64,000 nucleotides of DNA from Rs1 sp000416275 (GCA_965243635.1 OZ251574.1:1736001-1800000); one strand, 5' to 3'. Positions 17,363 through 27,631 are shown, counted from the first letter of the stretch. Program-made: numbers and translations. Notes: generated by a model not told the origin, from the letters alone.

Positions 17363-17450
17363 GGTGAGGTGTCCGAGTGGCCGAAGGAGCACGCCTGGAA
17401 AGTGTGTATAGGGTAACCTATCGAGGGTTCGAATCCCTCCCTCACCGCCA
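17363..17450 (+). tRNA. tRNA-Ser(GGA)
   Basis: An 88-base class II tRNA including an encoded CCA end. The acceptor arms GGTGAGG and CCTCACC pair perfectly, with discriminator G. The anticodon stem CACGC/GTGTG encloses the loop CTGGAAA with anticodon GGA at 17397-17399. A long variable arm (GGGTAACC type) and a T arm GAGGGTTCGAATCCCTC follow. It is the left boundary of a genomic island. Confidence 0.96.
17424..17450 (+). repeat. Putative attL: 3' end of tRNA-Ser
   Basis: AGGGTTCGAATCCCTCCCTC (17424-17443) recurs exactly at 45043-45062. The following bases also align: the GCCATTT that follows three positions later is present at both sites. tRNA 3' ends are classic targets of tyrosine integrases, so the pair is read as attL/attR of the island. 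Confidence 0.75.
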
Positions 17451-18041
17451 TTTTATTATATAAAAATCAATATATTGTCGGTTTTATTGTGTTTCTTGGG
17501 GCTCCGATGGGGTATCCTTCTTTAGTAAGTCCTATATTATTAAGTAGCCCGCCAGTTATTAAAAGCACATCATCAGCTACCTACACGCTAATAAATCGGC
17601 TATCAATTTTTTACTTACATAGCGAAATTTATAAATCACCCAGTTTTTAGAGTGATTCTTAGTCGCTAATCTTACATGCTTGCGCATCTCAAAACGGGCA
17701 TTGTCCACGGTTTTTTCCTCATCGTCATTGTTCTAAGTATTACTTCTGTCGGTATAAAAAAACAAAATTGTTTTTGAAACCAAAACTAGCATCAAAAAAA
17801 AGCATAACCAATTTTCTAATGAATAAATCAAAGAAGTTGGCAAACCCATTTTGGAAATTATGATTTCTTGTAAATAACTGCCACAAATGAAAATCGGACT
17901 TAGGGAAGCAGCGATTAAGTCATCAATGCTACCGTGCCTAACTTCTTAGGCCTATTTTTGTGTTAAAGCGCAGCTTTATTGCTTCATGATAGGCTTGCTT
18001 TAATATTAATCTGTGATTTCCGCCTTTTGGGCGGATTAATC
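17451..18041. other. AT-rich island edge without a recognisable gene
   Basis: About 590 bp between the tRNA and a broken IS5. An integrase gene would normally sit here, but none is visible on either strand. A short reverse-strand frame near 17600-17720 encodes a basic peptide (NHSKNWVIYKFRY...) with no clear start and no recognised family. GCGCAGCTTTATTGCTTCATG and CCGCCTTTTGGGCGG near 17970-18035 may be the outer end of the IS5 element. Confidence 0.5.
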
Positions 18042-19013
18042 CTAGAGTTTCATCAGCTGGCTCAAGTGATAGATATTTGCTAATGCGAACATGACAGCCA
18101 GTTCATTGTCATTTTTCGCTAATCCTTTATATCGTGTTTTTCTAAATCAAAACTGACATTTGATGATTCTGAATGGATGCTCAACAAAAGCACGTACACT
18201 GGCTTTTAGGTATTCTAGCTTTATAGTCAGTTTATTGATCCTAGGATGCTTCTTAAGCGCTTTTATTTTGCTAGGTTGCTCTGCAATATACCAATCAACT
18301 TTTTTATCGCTTAACTCCACTCACTTCTGCGCATCACGGTACCCAGCGTCAGCAAAAATATACTTCTCTTCTCCATGTAGCAGATGGTGTGCTTGGTTCA
18401 AGTCATGCTCGTTGGCTGCTGTCGTTGTAAATGTATGGGTCAGCCCTGAATTAACATCTATACCAATATGCGCTTTCATTCCAAAATGCCATTGGTTGCC
18501 TTTCTTGGTTTGGTGCATCTCAGGATCGCGTTGATTTAGTTTATTTTTAGTAGATGACGGCGCTTCGATAATCGTTGCATCTATCGAGCTACCTTTTTTG
18601 ACTAAGACGCCTGAGTCTTCAAGCCACTGATTAATTGTTTCGGAAATCTGTCGGCCCAAGTAATGCCGTTCCAATAAATGGCGAAAATTCATAATTGTCG
18701 TATGGTCAGGGATTGATTTGTCTAATGACAGTTTAGAAAAACTTTTCATTGAAGCGGTTTCATAGAGCGCATCTTCCATTGACGCATCACTCAAGTTATG
18801 CCATTGCTGAAGGCAGTGAACACGTAATATTGAAGACAGAGGGTATGGCCTACAGCCATTACCAGCTTTCGGATAATAAGGTGCTATAAGTTCTTCCAGG
18901 GCATGCCAAGGGATTATGAGATCCATCTTCGCTAAGAATTTTTCTTTACGAGTGACATGCTTGCTTTTTCTAAAATCTAAATCGGAAAACCCTAGTTGCT
19001 GTTCCATCAACAC
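18042..19013 (-). pseudogene. IS5-family transposase, inactivated by two nonsense codons
   Basis: Starting from MEQQLGFSDLDFRK, the frame encodes a DDE transposase of the IS5 group (ILRVHCLQQWHNLSD, DHTTIMNFRHLLERH, GSSIDATIIEAPSS, KAHIGIDVNSG, EKYIFADAGYRD). After 230 codons a TGA interrupts it (complement of 18318-18320). The same frame then continues with VELSDKKVDWYIAEQPSK until a second TGA, and resumes with FRKTRYKGLAKNDNELAVMFALAN to TAG at 18042. No frameshift is needed: two point mutations killed it. Confidence 0.9.
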
Positions 19014-19041
19014 TACCCTATCAAAGTTAGGCGGCTCTATA

Positions 19042-19865
19042 TTTCACATTGGGGACTTAATCGCATTTTCCTTAGCAGAACACATCGATTGGCGACAGCA
19101 GGACCTCAGCCAAAAGCGTTATGTATATTGGTGGACTGATGGTATTTACAGCAATGTACGCATGGATGATAAGCTGTGTTTATTAGTGATCATTGGTGTG
19201 ACAGAACAAGGTACTAAAGAGATTGTTGCGATAGAAGATGGATTTAGAGAATCGACTGCTAGCTGGCTAGAGCTGTTAACAAATTTGCGCGAACGAGGCC
19301 TGACTACCTCCCTAAGTTAGCGATTGGTGATGGAGCATTAGGCTTTTGGAATGCAATGAGGAAGTCGTATCCTAGCTGTCGCCATCAGCGATGCTGGGTA
19401 CACAAAACGGCTAATATATTAAATAAGCTTCCTAAATCCATGCAGCCTAAAGTAAAGGTAGCTCTCTATGAAATATGGATGGCAGAGACGCGTGAACAAG
19501 CTCATACAGCCTTTAATCGGACAATTAAGAGTTTCTCAAGCAAGTATCCTAAAGCGATGAAGTGCTTAACTGGTAGTAAAGAAGAACTATTGGCTTTTTA
19601 TGATTTTCCAGCCGAACACTGGACACATATTAGAACAACAAACCCTATAGAATCTACCTTTGCCACAGTACGATTACGAACAAAGGCAATTCGTGGCTGT
19701 GGTTCAAGAGATGCAACATTAGCGATGATTTATAAGCTAATTGAATCAGCTCAGCGAAGATGGAAAAGGATCAAAGGCTTCGCGTTATTAACACTGGTTG
19801 TTAACAACGTTGAGTTTAAAGATGGGTTACAAATAAAGGATCAATCAGAGAGCGCCGTTGCTTGA
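19042..19865 (+). pseudogene. IS256-family (mutator) transposase, 5'-truncated and frameshifted
   Basis: The first part (to the stop at 19318-19320) contains QKRYVYWWTDGIYSNVRMDD and VIIGVTEQGTKEIVAIEDGFRES, typical of IS256-type DDE transposases. A frameshift near 19305 moves the sequence into the frame PKLAIGDGALGFWNAMRK, then RCWVHKTANILNKLPK and HIRTTNPIESTFATVRLRT, ending at 19865. The N-terminal third is missing where it abuts the IS5 remnant. Both elements together occupy the place where an island integrase would be expected. Confidence 0.9.
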
Positions 19866-19912
19866 GCCATACACCAAGTTTGACCATAACTCAGGAAAGT
19901 GTGAATATACTT

Positions 19913-19936
19913 TAAATAAACTACCGTAAATAAACT
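19913..19936 (+). promoter_or_regulatory. Direct repeat upstream of brxR, possible BrxR operator
   Basis: TAAATAAACT occurs at 19913-19922 and again at 19927-19936, 14 bp centre to centre, in the promoter region of the BREX operon. BrxR proteins of the WYL family repress their own BREX operons by binding repeats in this region. Assignment here is by position only. Confidence 0.4.
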
Positions 19937-20011
19937 TTACAGTATTAATAATTTACATGGTATCAATTATTTGGCAAAATAAGTACCTCTGAAGTATGGC
20001 TTAAAAAATTG

Positions 20012-20878
20012 ATGACTACTGAAAAGCACGAAGTTCTGCTGCGCATGAAGGCGATTGAATTATTAGCTTACTGGGAAGGTAGGCTTGTGACCAATCGGCT
20101 GATGGAGTGGTTTGGTATTAGTAGGCAGCAGGCCTCAGCTGACATTAAGCGCTATATGGTTAATTATAATCCGCATTCGTTGGTGCATGACCCTAGTGTC
20201 AAGGCCTATGTCCCCAAGCCTAGTTTTCAGCCTGTGCTGACTACGGGGCATATTAATGAATATCTGGATATGGTCTCTGGCCTAGTCAGTGGATCCATGG
20301 CAATAACTCTTGAAACGGACATCCAACTTTCTTCAGTGCAGCTACCTGACCGTTCCGTTCGTCCAGAGGTGGTTCGCGAAGTCATAAAAGCTTGTCGAGC
20401 ATCTTCAAGTATCAAAATTCTCTATGCATCTATGGATAATCCAGCTTGGTCAGAGCGCGTGATATCACCGCATACGTTAGTGTATACCGGCTTTCGTTGG
20501 CATGTCAGGGCTTATTGCCATAAGCGTAATAACTATAGAGATTTTATTCTTTCTCGCATCGATAGAACCCCCAAGCCATCTGATACAAAGGCACCGACTA
20601 TTGATGGCGATAAACATTGGAACGAAGTAGTGCCAATTACTTTAGTGCCTAATACTCAGCTAAATGATGGTCAAAAAATATTGGTAGAGAAAGACTATGC
20701 AATGCCAGAAGGGCGTCTTCAGCTGCGAGTCAGGAAGTCATTAGTACATTACACGCTACAGCGCTATAGGGCGGCGATAACTGATGAAGAGATAGCTGAT
20801 ACGCGCCAATACCATATACAACTTGCAGAACAAGATAGAAAAATATTGTACCCTTACTTGTTTGGATCAAATTCATAG
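20012..20878 (+). CDS. brxR: BrxR-type WYL-domain transcriptional regulator of BREX
   Basis: A 288-aa regulator with an N-terminal winged HTH (RLVTNRLMEWFGISRQQASADIKRYM, about residues 23-48), a middle WYL domain (VISPHTLVYTGFRWHVRAYCHKRNNYRDFILSRI, about 152-185) and a WYL C-terminal extension. This architecture is the BrxR family of BREX autorepressors. The ATG at 20012 is used, although a TTG directly before it is in frame. It is the first gene of the BREX operon, 27 bases before brxA. WYL domains are thought to sense nucleic-acid or nucleotide ligands; the inducer is unknown. Confidence 0.88.
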   Translation: MTTEKHEVLLRMKAIELLAYWEGRLVTNRLMEWFGISRQQASADIKRYMVNYNPHSLVHDPSVKAYVPKPSFQPVLTTGHINEYLDMVSGLVSGSMAITLETDIQLSSVQLPDRSVRPEVVREVIKACRASSSIKILYASMDNPAWSERVISPHTLVYTGFRWHVRAYCHKRNNYRDFILSRIDRTPKPSDTKAPTIDGDKHWNEVVPITLVPNTQLNDGQKILVEKDYAMPEGRLQLRVRKSLVHYTLQRYRAAITDEEIADTRQYHIQLAEQDRKILYPYLFGSNS

Positions 20879-20905
20879 TGCGGAGTACGGAGTACTGCTT
20901 AAATC

Positions 20906-21508
20906 ATGGGTGAATTTACCTATAACAGCGATATTAATGGTGGCTCTTTGATGGTGAGAGAGAGCCGAGTGATTGCCGACTTGTTATTGATTGGAGCGAG
21001 TGGTGATCAATGGAAGCAAGTTATACAAGTAGAAAACAGGCTACAAAAACGAAGTCCGGCCACGGCTAAGCGCAACGCCCAGGCTATTCGTAAGCGTTTA
21101 GAATTAATGGAGCCAGAGTTCTGGAGGGCGATCAGAGATGGTGATGAGAACTTAGCAACCCAAGCCGCATTTTGTGCTGCTCTTGAACGCAATTTATTGC
21201 TGGTTGAGTTTATGGAGCGAGTTGTCAGTGATGCTTATGCCACCCATGCAGAAAAACTTGAGCATTATCTATGGATAGATTTTCTAGAAGATTGCGCCCA
21301 CCGCGACCCAGATGTCGATGATTGGAAAGAGACTACAAAGAAGAAAATGGGCCAAGTGGTATATAGAATGCTAGCTGAAATGGGCTATTTGAAAAGTACT
21401 AGGAGTCTACAGCTTCAGCATGTACTGATACGGCCCGAGATAAAAACAATGTTGCAGGATAACTATAAACAACGGATTAAAGAATGCATGGAAGTGTCCC
21501 AAAGATAA
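20906..21508 (+). CDS. brxA: BREX system protein BrxA (DUF1819)
   Basis: A 200-aa DUF1819 protein, the small helical BrxA component of type I BREX. Recognisable segments are YNSDINGGSLMVRESRVIADLLL near the N-terminus, AFCAALERNLLLVEFMERVV in the middle, and VYRMLAEMGYLKST before the C-terminus. BrxA resembles the NusB-like fold protein of the abortive-infection family and binds DNA in E. coli. It follows brxR closely and opens the core BREX set. Confidence 0.92.
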   Translation: MGEFTYNSDINGGSLMVRESRVIADLLLIGASGDQWKQVIQVENRLQKRSPATAKRNAQAIRKRLELMEPEFWRAIRDGDENLATQAAFCAALERNLLLVEFMERVVSDAYATHAEKLEHYLWIDFLEDCAHRDPDVDDWKETTKKKMGQVVYRMLAEMGYLKSTRSLQLQHVLIRPEIKTMLQDNYKQRIKECMEVSQR

Positions 21509-21713
21509 AAATGGCAATGCAGTCTTTAAACCTAGACTCGGCAGCCGAATCGCGAAAGCCAGTACAAGCTCTTGATGCACCTAGAAAACTAGAAAATATT
21601 CTCATCACCAATAAGGTGACCACTAATTTTTCTATTTTCCTATGCACACCAATTTATTACACAGCTTTTTCGCGCCTAACTACCGAATCTAGGTTAATAA
21701 TCAGGAATTACCA

Positions 21714-22304
21714 ATGAACCAGCGTTTAAATGACCGATTAAATCAAATCCCAGAGAAGATTCTCTCCGAAGAATTTTTGCATAGCCAGGGGCTAGGTAAT
21801 GAAATTGGCTTCTGGGTCTTTGACTATGAGCCAGCCAGTGAGCTTGAAGTCCGTGAATACATCGGCTTCTTAGAGGATATGTTGGCCAAAAAGCACAGCC
21901 ATCTAAAAGTTGGGCATATTAATTTGCTCCAGGCGGTTGTGGATTATTTAGCAGAGCGTGGTTTTATTGATAAGGCCGTCGCCATGCAAAAAAGCAAAGG
22001 TGATGAGGCGTTGCTCAAGGCGCTATCAGGTCCTTTACACATGGATAAATTTGCTCCTTATCTGGTAAACAAAGAGTTAGCAGAGGGGGCGAATTCTAAA
22101 GAGTGTGACATCATTTTTATATCTGGGGTCGGCTCTGTCTGGCCATTACTGCGTGCCCATAATTTACTTAACAGTCTGCATTCGCTGCTCGGACATAAAC
22201 CTGTGGTGATTTTTTACCCCGGGGAATATGACGGTCAAACCATGACCTTGTTTGGTAAAATTCCCAGTAAAAACTATTACCGTGCTTTTAAGTTAGTCCC
22301 TTAG
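21714..22304 (+). CDS. brxB: BREX system protein BrxB (DUF1788)
   Basis: A 196-aa DUF1788 protein. It reads NEIGFWVFDYEPASELEVREYI (about residues 29-50) and ends with the conserved IFISGVGSVWPLLRAHNLLN...VVIFYPGEYDGQTMTLFGKI...YYRAFKLVP. BrxB is an essential type I BREX component of unknown biochemistry. A 205-bp gap separates it from brxA, containing only a short in-frame continuation without a family match, so it is probably still one transcript. Confidence 0.93.
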   Translation: MNQRLNDRLNQIPEKILSEEFLHSQGLGNEIGFWVFDYEPASELEVREYIGFLEDMLAKKHSHLKVGHINLLQAVVDYLAERGFIDKAVAMQKSKGDEALLKALSGPLHMDKFAPYLVNKELAEGANSKECDIIFISGVGSVWPLLRAHNLLNSLHSLLGHKPVVIFYPGEYDGQTMTLFGKIPSKNYYRAFKLVP

Positions 22305-22367
22305 TATTTCGGCTATATCACGATAACTTTCGCAAAATAAGAAGTAGATTTAAGGAAGAGAAGATTT

Positions 22368-25300
22368 ATGATTATTAAAGACCTTTTTTACAAGCCACTT
22401 GATCGATCCATTAATGGCGTTGTAAAAGCAGATCAAAATGATAATGCCACCGTATATCAAGAGCTGGATGAATACGTGGTCACCAATGAGTTGGAAAAGC
22501 ATTTCCGTTCATTTTTTGAGTCCTATGCCACCGATCTTAATGACCCTAGTATTGCTAATCGTGTAGGCGTTTGGATCTCCGGTTTTTTTGGTTCAGGTAA
22601 ATCACACTTTCTTAAAACACTCTCTTATATATTGTCTAACCAGCAGGCGACAGACGCCGAGGGTAATCAAAAAATAGCCGTTGAGTTTTTTGGTGAGCAT
22701 AAAATACGAGATGCGATGATTCGTGCCGATATCGATAAGGCAGTCAGTACACCCACTGATGTTATTCTGTTTAATATCGATAGCAAGGCAAGCTCTAATG
22801 ATGAGGGCAATCCGATACTCAATGTGTTTTTGCGAGTCTTTAATGAGCACCAAGGCTTTAGTGGCGATCATCCGCATGTTGCTTATATGGAACGGCACTT
22901 AGTGCAAAAAGGCGTGTACGATCAGTTCAAAGAAGCTTTTCAGCAGAATAGCGGGGTAGACTGGGTTGAAGAACGTGATGGTTACCAGTTCTATCAAGAT
23001 GATGTTGAAAAGGCACTATCTGTATCGCTGGATCTTTCGCCAGAGGCGGCCCACAAATGGTTCGAGGCTTCTGAAAACTCGTTCAGCGTGTCAGTTGAAA
23101 ACTTTTGTCAGTGGGTCAAAGAGTATTTAGCAACAAAGACGCCATTGCACCGTGTGCTATTTTTAGTCGACGAAGTTGGTCAATTTATCGGCAGTGATAC
23201 CAAGCTGATGCTCACCTTGCAAACCATTACCGAAAACCTCGGTACTATTTGCAAAGGGCGTGCCTGGATCATTGTTACCTCGCAGGCCGATATGGACGCT
23301 GTGTTGGGCGAGCTGTCATCCTCTAAAGCCAATGATTTTTCTAAAATCGCCGGGCGTTTTAAAACCCGATTATCCTTATCCAGCTCAAATGCCGATGAAG
23401 TTATTCAGAAGCGATTGCTAAGAAAAACGCCACAGGCAGAAGCTGAATTAAGGGCGGTTTTTACTGAAAAAGGCGACATCCTAAAAAACCAGATCACCTT
23501 CGACCGATCTGGCCCGACCCTGAAGAATTTTGATGGCCCCGAAAGCTTTGTCAATAACTACCCCTTCGCCCCCTACCACTTTCAGTTAGTGCAAAAAGTA
23601 TTTGAAGAGATTCGTAAAGTGGGTGCGACAGGTGCCCACTTGGCCTACGGTGAGCGCTCGATGTTGGATGCCTTCCAAATGGCTGCACGTGTTATTGCCG
23701 ATGAGCCTATTGGCGCGCTGGTCCCTATGCATCACTTTTACAAAGCGGTAGAGGGCTTCCTCGACACCGCCGTAAAACGCACCATCGATCAGGCCGGTGA
23801 CAACGCTACTTTGGATGTCTTTGATGGACAAATCCTGCGTACCTTATTCATGATACGTTATGTCGATCTAGTCAAGGGGACGTTGGATAACTTAGTTACC
23901 TTGTCTATCGAGCAAATCGATGCGGACAAACTAGCCCTGCGTAAACGTATTGAAGACAGCGTACAGCGTTTAGAAAAAGAGAGCTTGATCACCCGCAATG
24001 GCGATGAATTTATATTCCTCACCAATGAAGAGCGAGATATTACCCGCAAGATCAAGTCTACAGACATTGCCAGTTCCGAAGAAAACAAAGAGCTGAGCAA
24101 CCTGGTCTTCAAAGATCTGCTGCGCGACAAAAATAAATTTCGCTATACCGTCAATAAAATGGATTACAGTATTGGCCGCTATGTCGACGGCCATACGCTG
24201 GATGGTCGTTACGAAAATGACTTACGAGTAGAAGTCGTCTCACCTTTAGATGTTGATTATGCCCAGTATTCAGAAGCCGGTTGCATCAATAAAAGCGGGG
24301 AAGGCCAAGGCATCGCGCTGCTTAAACTGGCTGATGACAAGCTGTTCTTTAGTGAATTACGCACTTGGCTCAAAACCAATAAATTTATCCGTCTAAATGA
24401 TGACGGAACCCAGCCAGATATCACGCGTATTCTGGCTGATCGCGGCCGGGAAAACCAAGAGCGTAAAAAGCGACTTCGCCACACTTTAGAAGAAATGCTG
24501 CTACAGGCAGATGTTTATTGTCTGGGGCAGCATTTAAGCCTTGGTAATAACAATATTGTCACTAAGTATGACGAAGCTTGTAAGTACCTATTGGAAAATA
24601 CCTACACTAAACTCGCGTACCTAAGAGTATTACAGTCAGATCCCTGGCGTGAGCTAAGCGCTGTACTAACCGCTGATGATATCAGCCAGATGGGCCTGTC
24701 GTTAAATGGCGAAGAAGGTAACCCAAAAGCAACTAAAGAGTTGGAACAGTTTATAGCGCTTAAGGCCTCGGGCACTGAGCGTCTCCTGTTATCTGATCTG
24801 GTCGAGCGCTTCGCGAAGCGCCCCTATGGTTGGGCCGATGCTGAGATCTTGTTGATTGTTGGCCGTTTAGCCGCCGCTGGGCGAATTTCACTACAACTCG
24901 GTGGTGGGACATTACCAGTGCGTGATGCACTGGAGCCTCTGCAAAACTCTCGCAGGCGTCGCGAAGTATCTATTATTAAAAAACGCCAAAGCGATGAAAC
25001 GGTGCTTAAGCAAGCGCGCAATCTTACGCAAGATTTGTTCTCTGCGATGGGGCCTGCCGTCGAGAAGGAGCTGTTTGAATTCTATACAGGGCATTTCAAG
25101 CAGTGGTTAAGTGATTTAAAAATCTACAAAAGCAAAACTGATGTTGGGCGCTTTCCTGGTAAAGCAGTGATTGAACAGTCCATGCTGACGATTGAGCGTA
25201 TATTGTCCGTTGACGATAGTTTCGATTTCTTCAAGCAAGTGGTTGATAACAAAAATGACTATCTAGATTTAGAAGAAGACTACCGTGATTTGCACGATTT

Positions 25301-26048
25301 CTTCAAAAATCAACTGCATACCTGGCAGCAATTAATTCAGGCCTTGCATCATTTTGAGAAAAACAAACAAGCACTGGAGCGCGATGATAAAGCTCGCCAG
25401 GCCCTAGTGGCAATGCAATCCATCGCAACTGCCAATGCACCTTATAAAATTCTGCATAAAGTGGCGGATTTGGTCAGTACCGTAGAAACTGTGAACAATA
25501 AGCTATTACAGGAAAAGCGCGACCACGCGCTAGGGCGTGTCGACGAGAAAATTAGCCAATTGGAAGCCGAAATAACCAAGAGTGGTATAGCAAGCGCTGA
25601 ACTCAGTAATCGCTTGTTACGTCCTATGCAATTAGTCAAAGCAGAACTGGAAACCGAAACCAGTATCTCTGGCATCTACATGCTGCAAACGCAGACGGCA
25701 GTCGAAAAACTCGATGATGGTCTATATGAGTTAGAGCGGGCAGTACAGGCGGAGATAGAAAGGCGCGAAAAGATAGAGCGCGAAGCGCTTGAACGTCAGC
25801 GTATAGAAGATGAGCAAAGCCAGCACGTTCGTAACGATGATGATGTAAAGGTTGAAAAGCCCAAGCCTAAACCTGCTCCCGTCAGCAAACCCAAGCCTGT
25901 TGTTGAAGTGGCGGTTAGCAGTGTGTTCAACAGAATCAGTGACAGTGTTTATTTGGAATCTGAGGCGGATATTACGGCATTTATCAATGCGCTTAAAGAA
26001 GAGTTGTCGATGGCGATTGCGCAGAAAAAGCGGGTTAGAATTCGATAA
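22368..26048 (+). CDS. brxC: BREX system P-loop ATPase BrxC
   Basis: A 1226-aa ATPase, the typical length of BrxC (DUF499-like/PglY relatives). The Walker A motif GFFGSGKSHF is at residues 72-81, and the Walker B-like LFLVDEVGQFIG lies around 264-275. The C-terminal third is coiled-coil rich and ends with a Lys/Pro-rich linker (VEKPKPKPAPVSKPKP) before a short folded tail. BrxC is thought to form the ATP-dependent core of the BREX complex with PglX and BrxB. It is followed by a 170-bp gap and then a non-core cassette. Confidence 0.96.
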   Translation: MIIKDLFYKPLDRSINGVVKADQNDNATVYQELDEYVVTNELEKHFRSFFESYATDLNDPSIANRVGVWISGFFGSGKSHFLKTLSYILSNQQATDAEGNQKIAVEFFGEHKIRDAMIRADIDKAVSTPTDVILFNIDSKASSNDEGNPILNVFLRVFNEHQGFSGDHPHVAYMERHLVQKGVYDQFKEAFQQNSGVDWVEERDGYQFYQDDVEKALSVSLDLSPEAAHKWFEASENSFSVSVENFCQWVKEYLATKTPLHRVLFLVDEVGQFIGSDTKLMLTLQTITENLGTICKGRAWIIVTSQADMDAVLGELSSSKANDFSKIAGRFKTRLSLSSSNADEVIQKRLLRKTPQAEAELRAVFTEKGDILKNQITFDRSGPTLKNFDGPESFVNNYPFAPYHFQLVQKVFEEIRKVGATGAHLAYGERSMLDAFQMAARVIADEPIGALVPMHHFYKAVEGFLDTAVKRTIDQAGDNATLDVFDGQILRTLFMIRYVDLVKGTLDNLVTLSIEQIDADKLALRKRIEDSVQRLEKESLITRNGDEFIFLTNEERDITRKIKSTDIASSEENKELSNLVFKDLLRDKNKFRYTVNKMDYSIGRYVDGHTLDGRYENDLRVEVVSPLDVDYAQYSEAGCINKSGEGQGIALLKLADDKLFFSELRTWLKTNKFIRLNDDGTQPDITRILADRGRENQERKKRLRHTLEEMLLQADVYCLGQHLSLGNNNIVTKYDEACKYLLENTYTKLAYLRVLQSDPWRELSAVLTADDISQMGLSLNGEEGNPKATKELEQFIALKASGTERLLLSDLVERFAKRPYGWADAEILLIVGRLAAAGRISLQLGGGTLPVRDALEPLQNSRRRREVSIIKKRQSDETVLKQARNLTQDLFSAMGPAVEKELFEFYTGHFKQWLSDLKIYKSKTDVGRFPGKAVIEQSMLTIERILSVDDSFDFFKQVVDNKNDYLDLEEDYRDLHDFFKNQLHTWQQLIQALHHFEKNKQALERDDKARQALVAMQSIATANAPYKILHKVADLVSTVETVNNKLLQEKRDHALGRVDEKISQLEAEITKSGIASAELSNRLLRPMQLVKAELETETSISGIYMLQTQTAVEKLDDGLYELERAVQAEIERREKIEREALERQRIEDEQSQHVRNDDDVKVEKPKPKPAPVSKPKPVVEVAVSSVFNRISDSVYLESEADITAFINALKEELSMAIAQKKRVRIR

Positions 26049-26219
26049 TCCGCTCTAGGCCATCAAGGATATGAAGAACTTGGCGCAGCAGTCTCGACCT
26101 ACAGAGCTGATAATTCGATCTTTAGAGGGCTTTTCTATAAAGATTTCTTGTCTTTTATTGTTTTCTCTGGAATGCTTGTCCCTCGTCCTAGGACCAGGGA
26201 CAATAGAGATGGGGCAATT

Positions 26220-26888
26220 ATGAAAAGTCAAGATATAGGTCTGCTGCTAAAGCTGGTTGCTTTGCAGCAGCAAGAAGATGTCGGTGCTAAGAGTCAAGTA
26301 GAAAAGGCTTGGCCCCATGATTGGCAAGACTGGCAAGACCCAGATAGTGAGGGAGATAAGGGTTGGGAGGGGCCTTCATTGGCAGTGCTTAATATCTATT
26401 ATTCGCTGCAAAATTATATTGCCTCGCGCTATACCGTACGTGCTTTAGCGCAGGAAACGGGGATTAGTAAATCGCAGATTAATCTAGGATTGAATCGCTG
26501 TTATGAGGTAGGTTTGGCGAAGAAGGATCGGCACTTAGATGTACCTAGAGCTAATAAGCGCGCGCTTTTTGACTTTATTATTTATGGTCTTAAATATATT
26601 TTCCCGGCTAAACCTAAAGAACTTACACGGGGAATAGCGACAGCTTTTGCCGCGCCTGTTTTAAAAGATAAGTTAATGAGTGCTGGCGAATTTGTGTTGG
26701 TATGGCCCGATGCAAGAGGCAATACCAAAGGGCAAAGTGTGGAACCGCTTTTTAAATCGGCGACTTTTGCCGTCAGGCGAGACCCGCAAATGTACGCGCT
26801 GTTGGCCTTAGTAGACGCTATCCGCTTGGGGCAGCCTCGCGAGGCTAACTTGGCCACTAAACTATTAAAAGAGAGATTGGGAGTATAA
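26220..26888 (+). CDS. Helix-turn-helix protein of the BREX accessory cassette
   Basis: A 222-aa protein starting at ATG 26220 (upstream in-frame codons from TTG 26148 look non-coding). A winged-HTH segment is visible at about residues 65-100: LQNYIASRYTVRALAQETGISKSQINLGLNRC. The rest carries FIIYGLKYIFPAKPKELTRGIATAFAAP and an ending LVDAIRLGQPREANLATKLLKERL. It stops seven bases before the nucleotidyltransferase gene. The pairing resembles antitoxin-toxin layouts of AbiEi/AbiEii type, where the HTH partner represses and neutralises. This is not a core BREX gene, and its role is inferred from position. Confidence 0.65.
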   Translation: MKSQDIGLLLKLVALQQQEDVGAKSQVEKAWPHDWQDWQDPDSEGDKGWEGPSLAVLNIYYSLQNYIASRYTVRALAQETGISKSQINLGLNRCYEVGLAKKDRHLDVPRANKRALFDFIIYGLKYIFPAKPKELTRGIATAFAAPVLKDKLMSAGEFVLVWPDARGNTKGQSVEPLFKSATFAVRRDPQMYALLALVDAIRLGQPREANLATKLLKERLGV

Positions 26889-26894
26889 CAAGCG

Positions 26895-27614
26895 ATGTTG
26901 TCTGTATTGCAATCGATGTTGGAACAAGTAGCAGTGGCATTAGGGCCAGAGCTGTGTCAACAAATGACCTTTGTTGGTGGCTGTACCACGGGTTTATTAC
27001 TGACGGATGAGTTTTCTAAAGAGCAAGTGCGACACACTGATGATGTCGATTTGATCGTGCACACGCTAGGGTATGTCGGTTTTAATACACTACAAGAGCA
27101 GCTTAAGGGGCATGGATTTAAAACCTCCATACCTGATCCTGGTGAGGTCTTACCTATTTGTGCGATGAAGCTGGGTGATCTGCGGGTTGATTTCATGCCC
27201 GATGATGACTCCCTTGGTTTTACCAACCGTTGGTATCAGCCGGCGATGCAAACAGCCACGCAGTACAGTTTAACCCCAGAAATAGTCATTCGCTTAGTGG
27301 CCCCCGTCTATTTTGTGGCGACCAAGTTAGAAGCTTACCAAGGGCGAGGCAATAGCGACGCACTGACTAGCCGCGATATTGAAGATATTCTACATTTGGT
27401 CGATGGCCGCGAAGAGCTCATTGCTGAAGTGCAAGCAGCGGATGCGGATGTGCAGGCCTATATAGCCACAGAGCTTAGCGCTTTGTTACAAGATAGTAAC
27501 TTTGAGTATGCGGTTTCTAGTCAAGCCCAAGGCAATGCTGATCGAGAACAGATTATCTATCAACGCTTAGATGCCTTAGCTGCATATCAGCCAATCGACA
27601 ACAGGCCAGCTTAA
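26895..27614 (+). CDS. Nucleotidyltransferase-fold protein (AbiEii-like)
   Basis: A 239-aa member of the nucleotidyltransferase superfamily. The motif FVGGCTTGLLL (Gly28-Gly29) followed by RHTDDVDLIV (Asp50 and Asp52) is the GG...DxD core that binds nucleotide and metal. DLRVDFMPDDD supplies a likely third acidic position, and ALTSRDIEDILHLVDGREELI resembles the C-terminal helix of AbiEii/MenT-type proteins. Located between an HTH gene and a PP2C gene inside the BREX operon, it is a candidate toxin or signalling enzyme that modifies tRNA, protein or nucleotide. The substrate is unknown. Confidence 0.75.
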   Translation: MLSVLQSMLEQVAVALGPELCQQMTFVGGCTTGLLLTDEFSKEQVRHTDDVDLIVHTLGYVGFNTLQEQLKGHGFKTSIPDPGEVLPICAMKLGDLRVDFMPDDDSLGFTNRWYQPAMQTATQYSLTPEIVIRLVAPVYFVATKLEAYQGRGNSDALTSRDIEDILHLVDGREELIAEVQAADADVQAYIATELSALLQDSNFEYAVSSQAQGNADREQIIYQRLDALAAYQPIDNRPA

Positions 27615-27631
27615 GGAATGAGCAATCTTAT

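Noticed and set aside
17590..17760. Reverse-strand basic peptide frame near the island edge, considered as an integrase tail
   Set aside because: No tyrosine-recombinase motif (R-H-x-x-H...Y) could be seen and no start codon is convincing.
19042..19865. Programmed frameshift in the IS256-like transposase
   Set aside because: IS256 transposases are normally made from one frame, and this copy also lacks its N-terminus, so mutation is the simpler explanation.
26895..27614. Calling the nucleotidyltransferase and HTH pair a proven AbiE system
   Set aside because: The size, motifs and order only resemble AbiE; no sequence-level match to AbiEi/AbiEii could be confirmed by eye.
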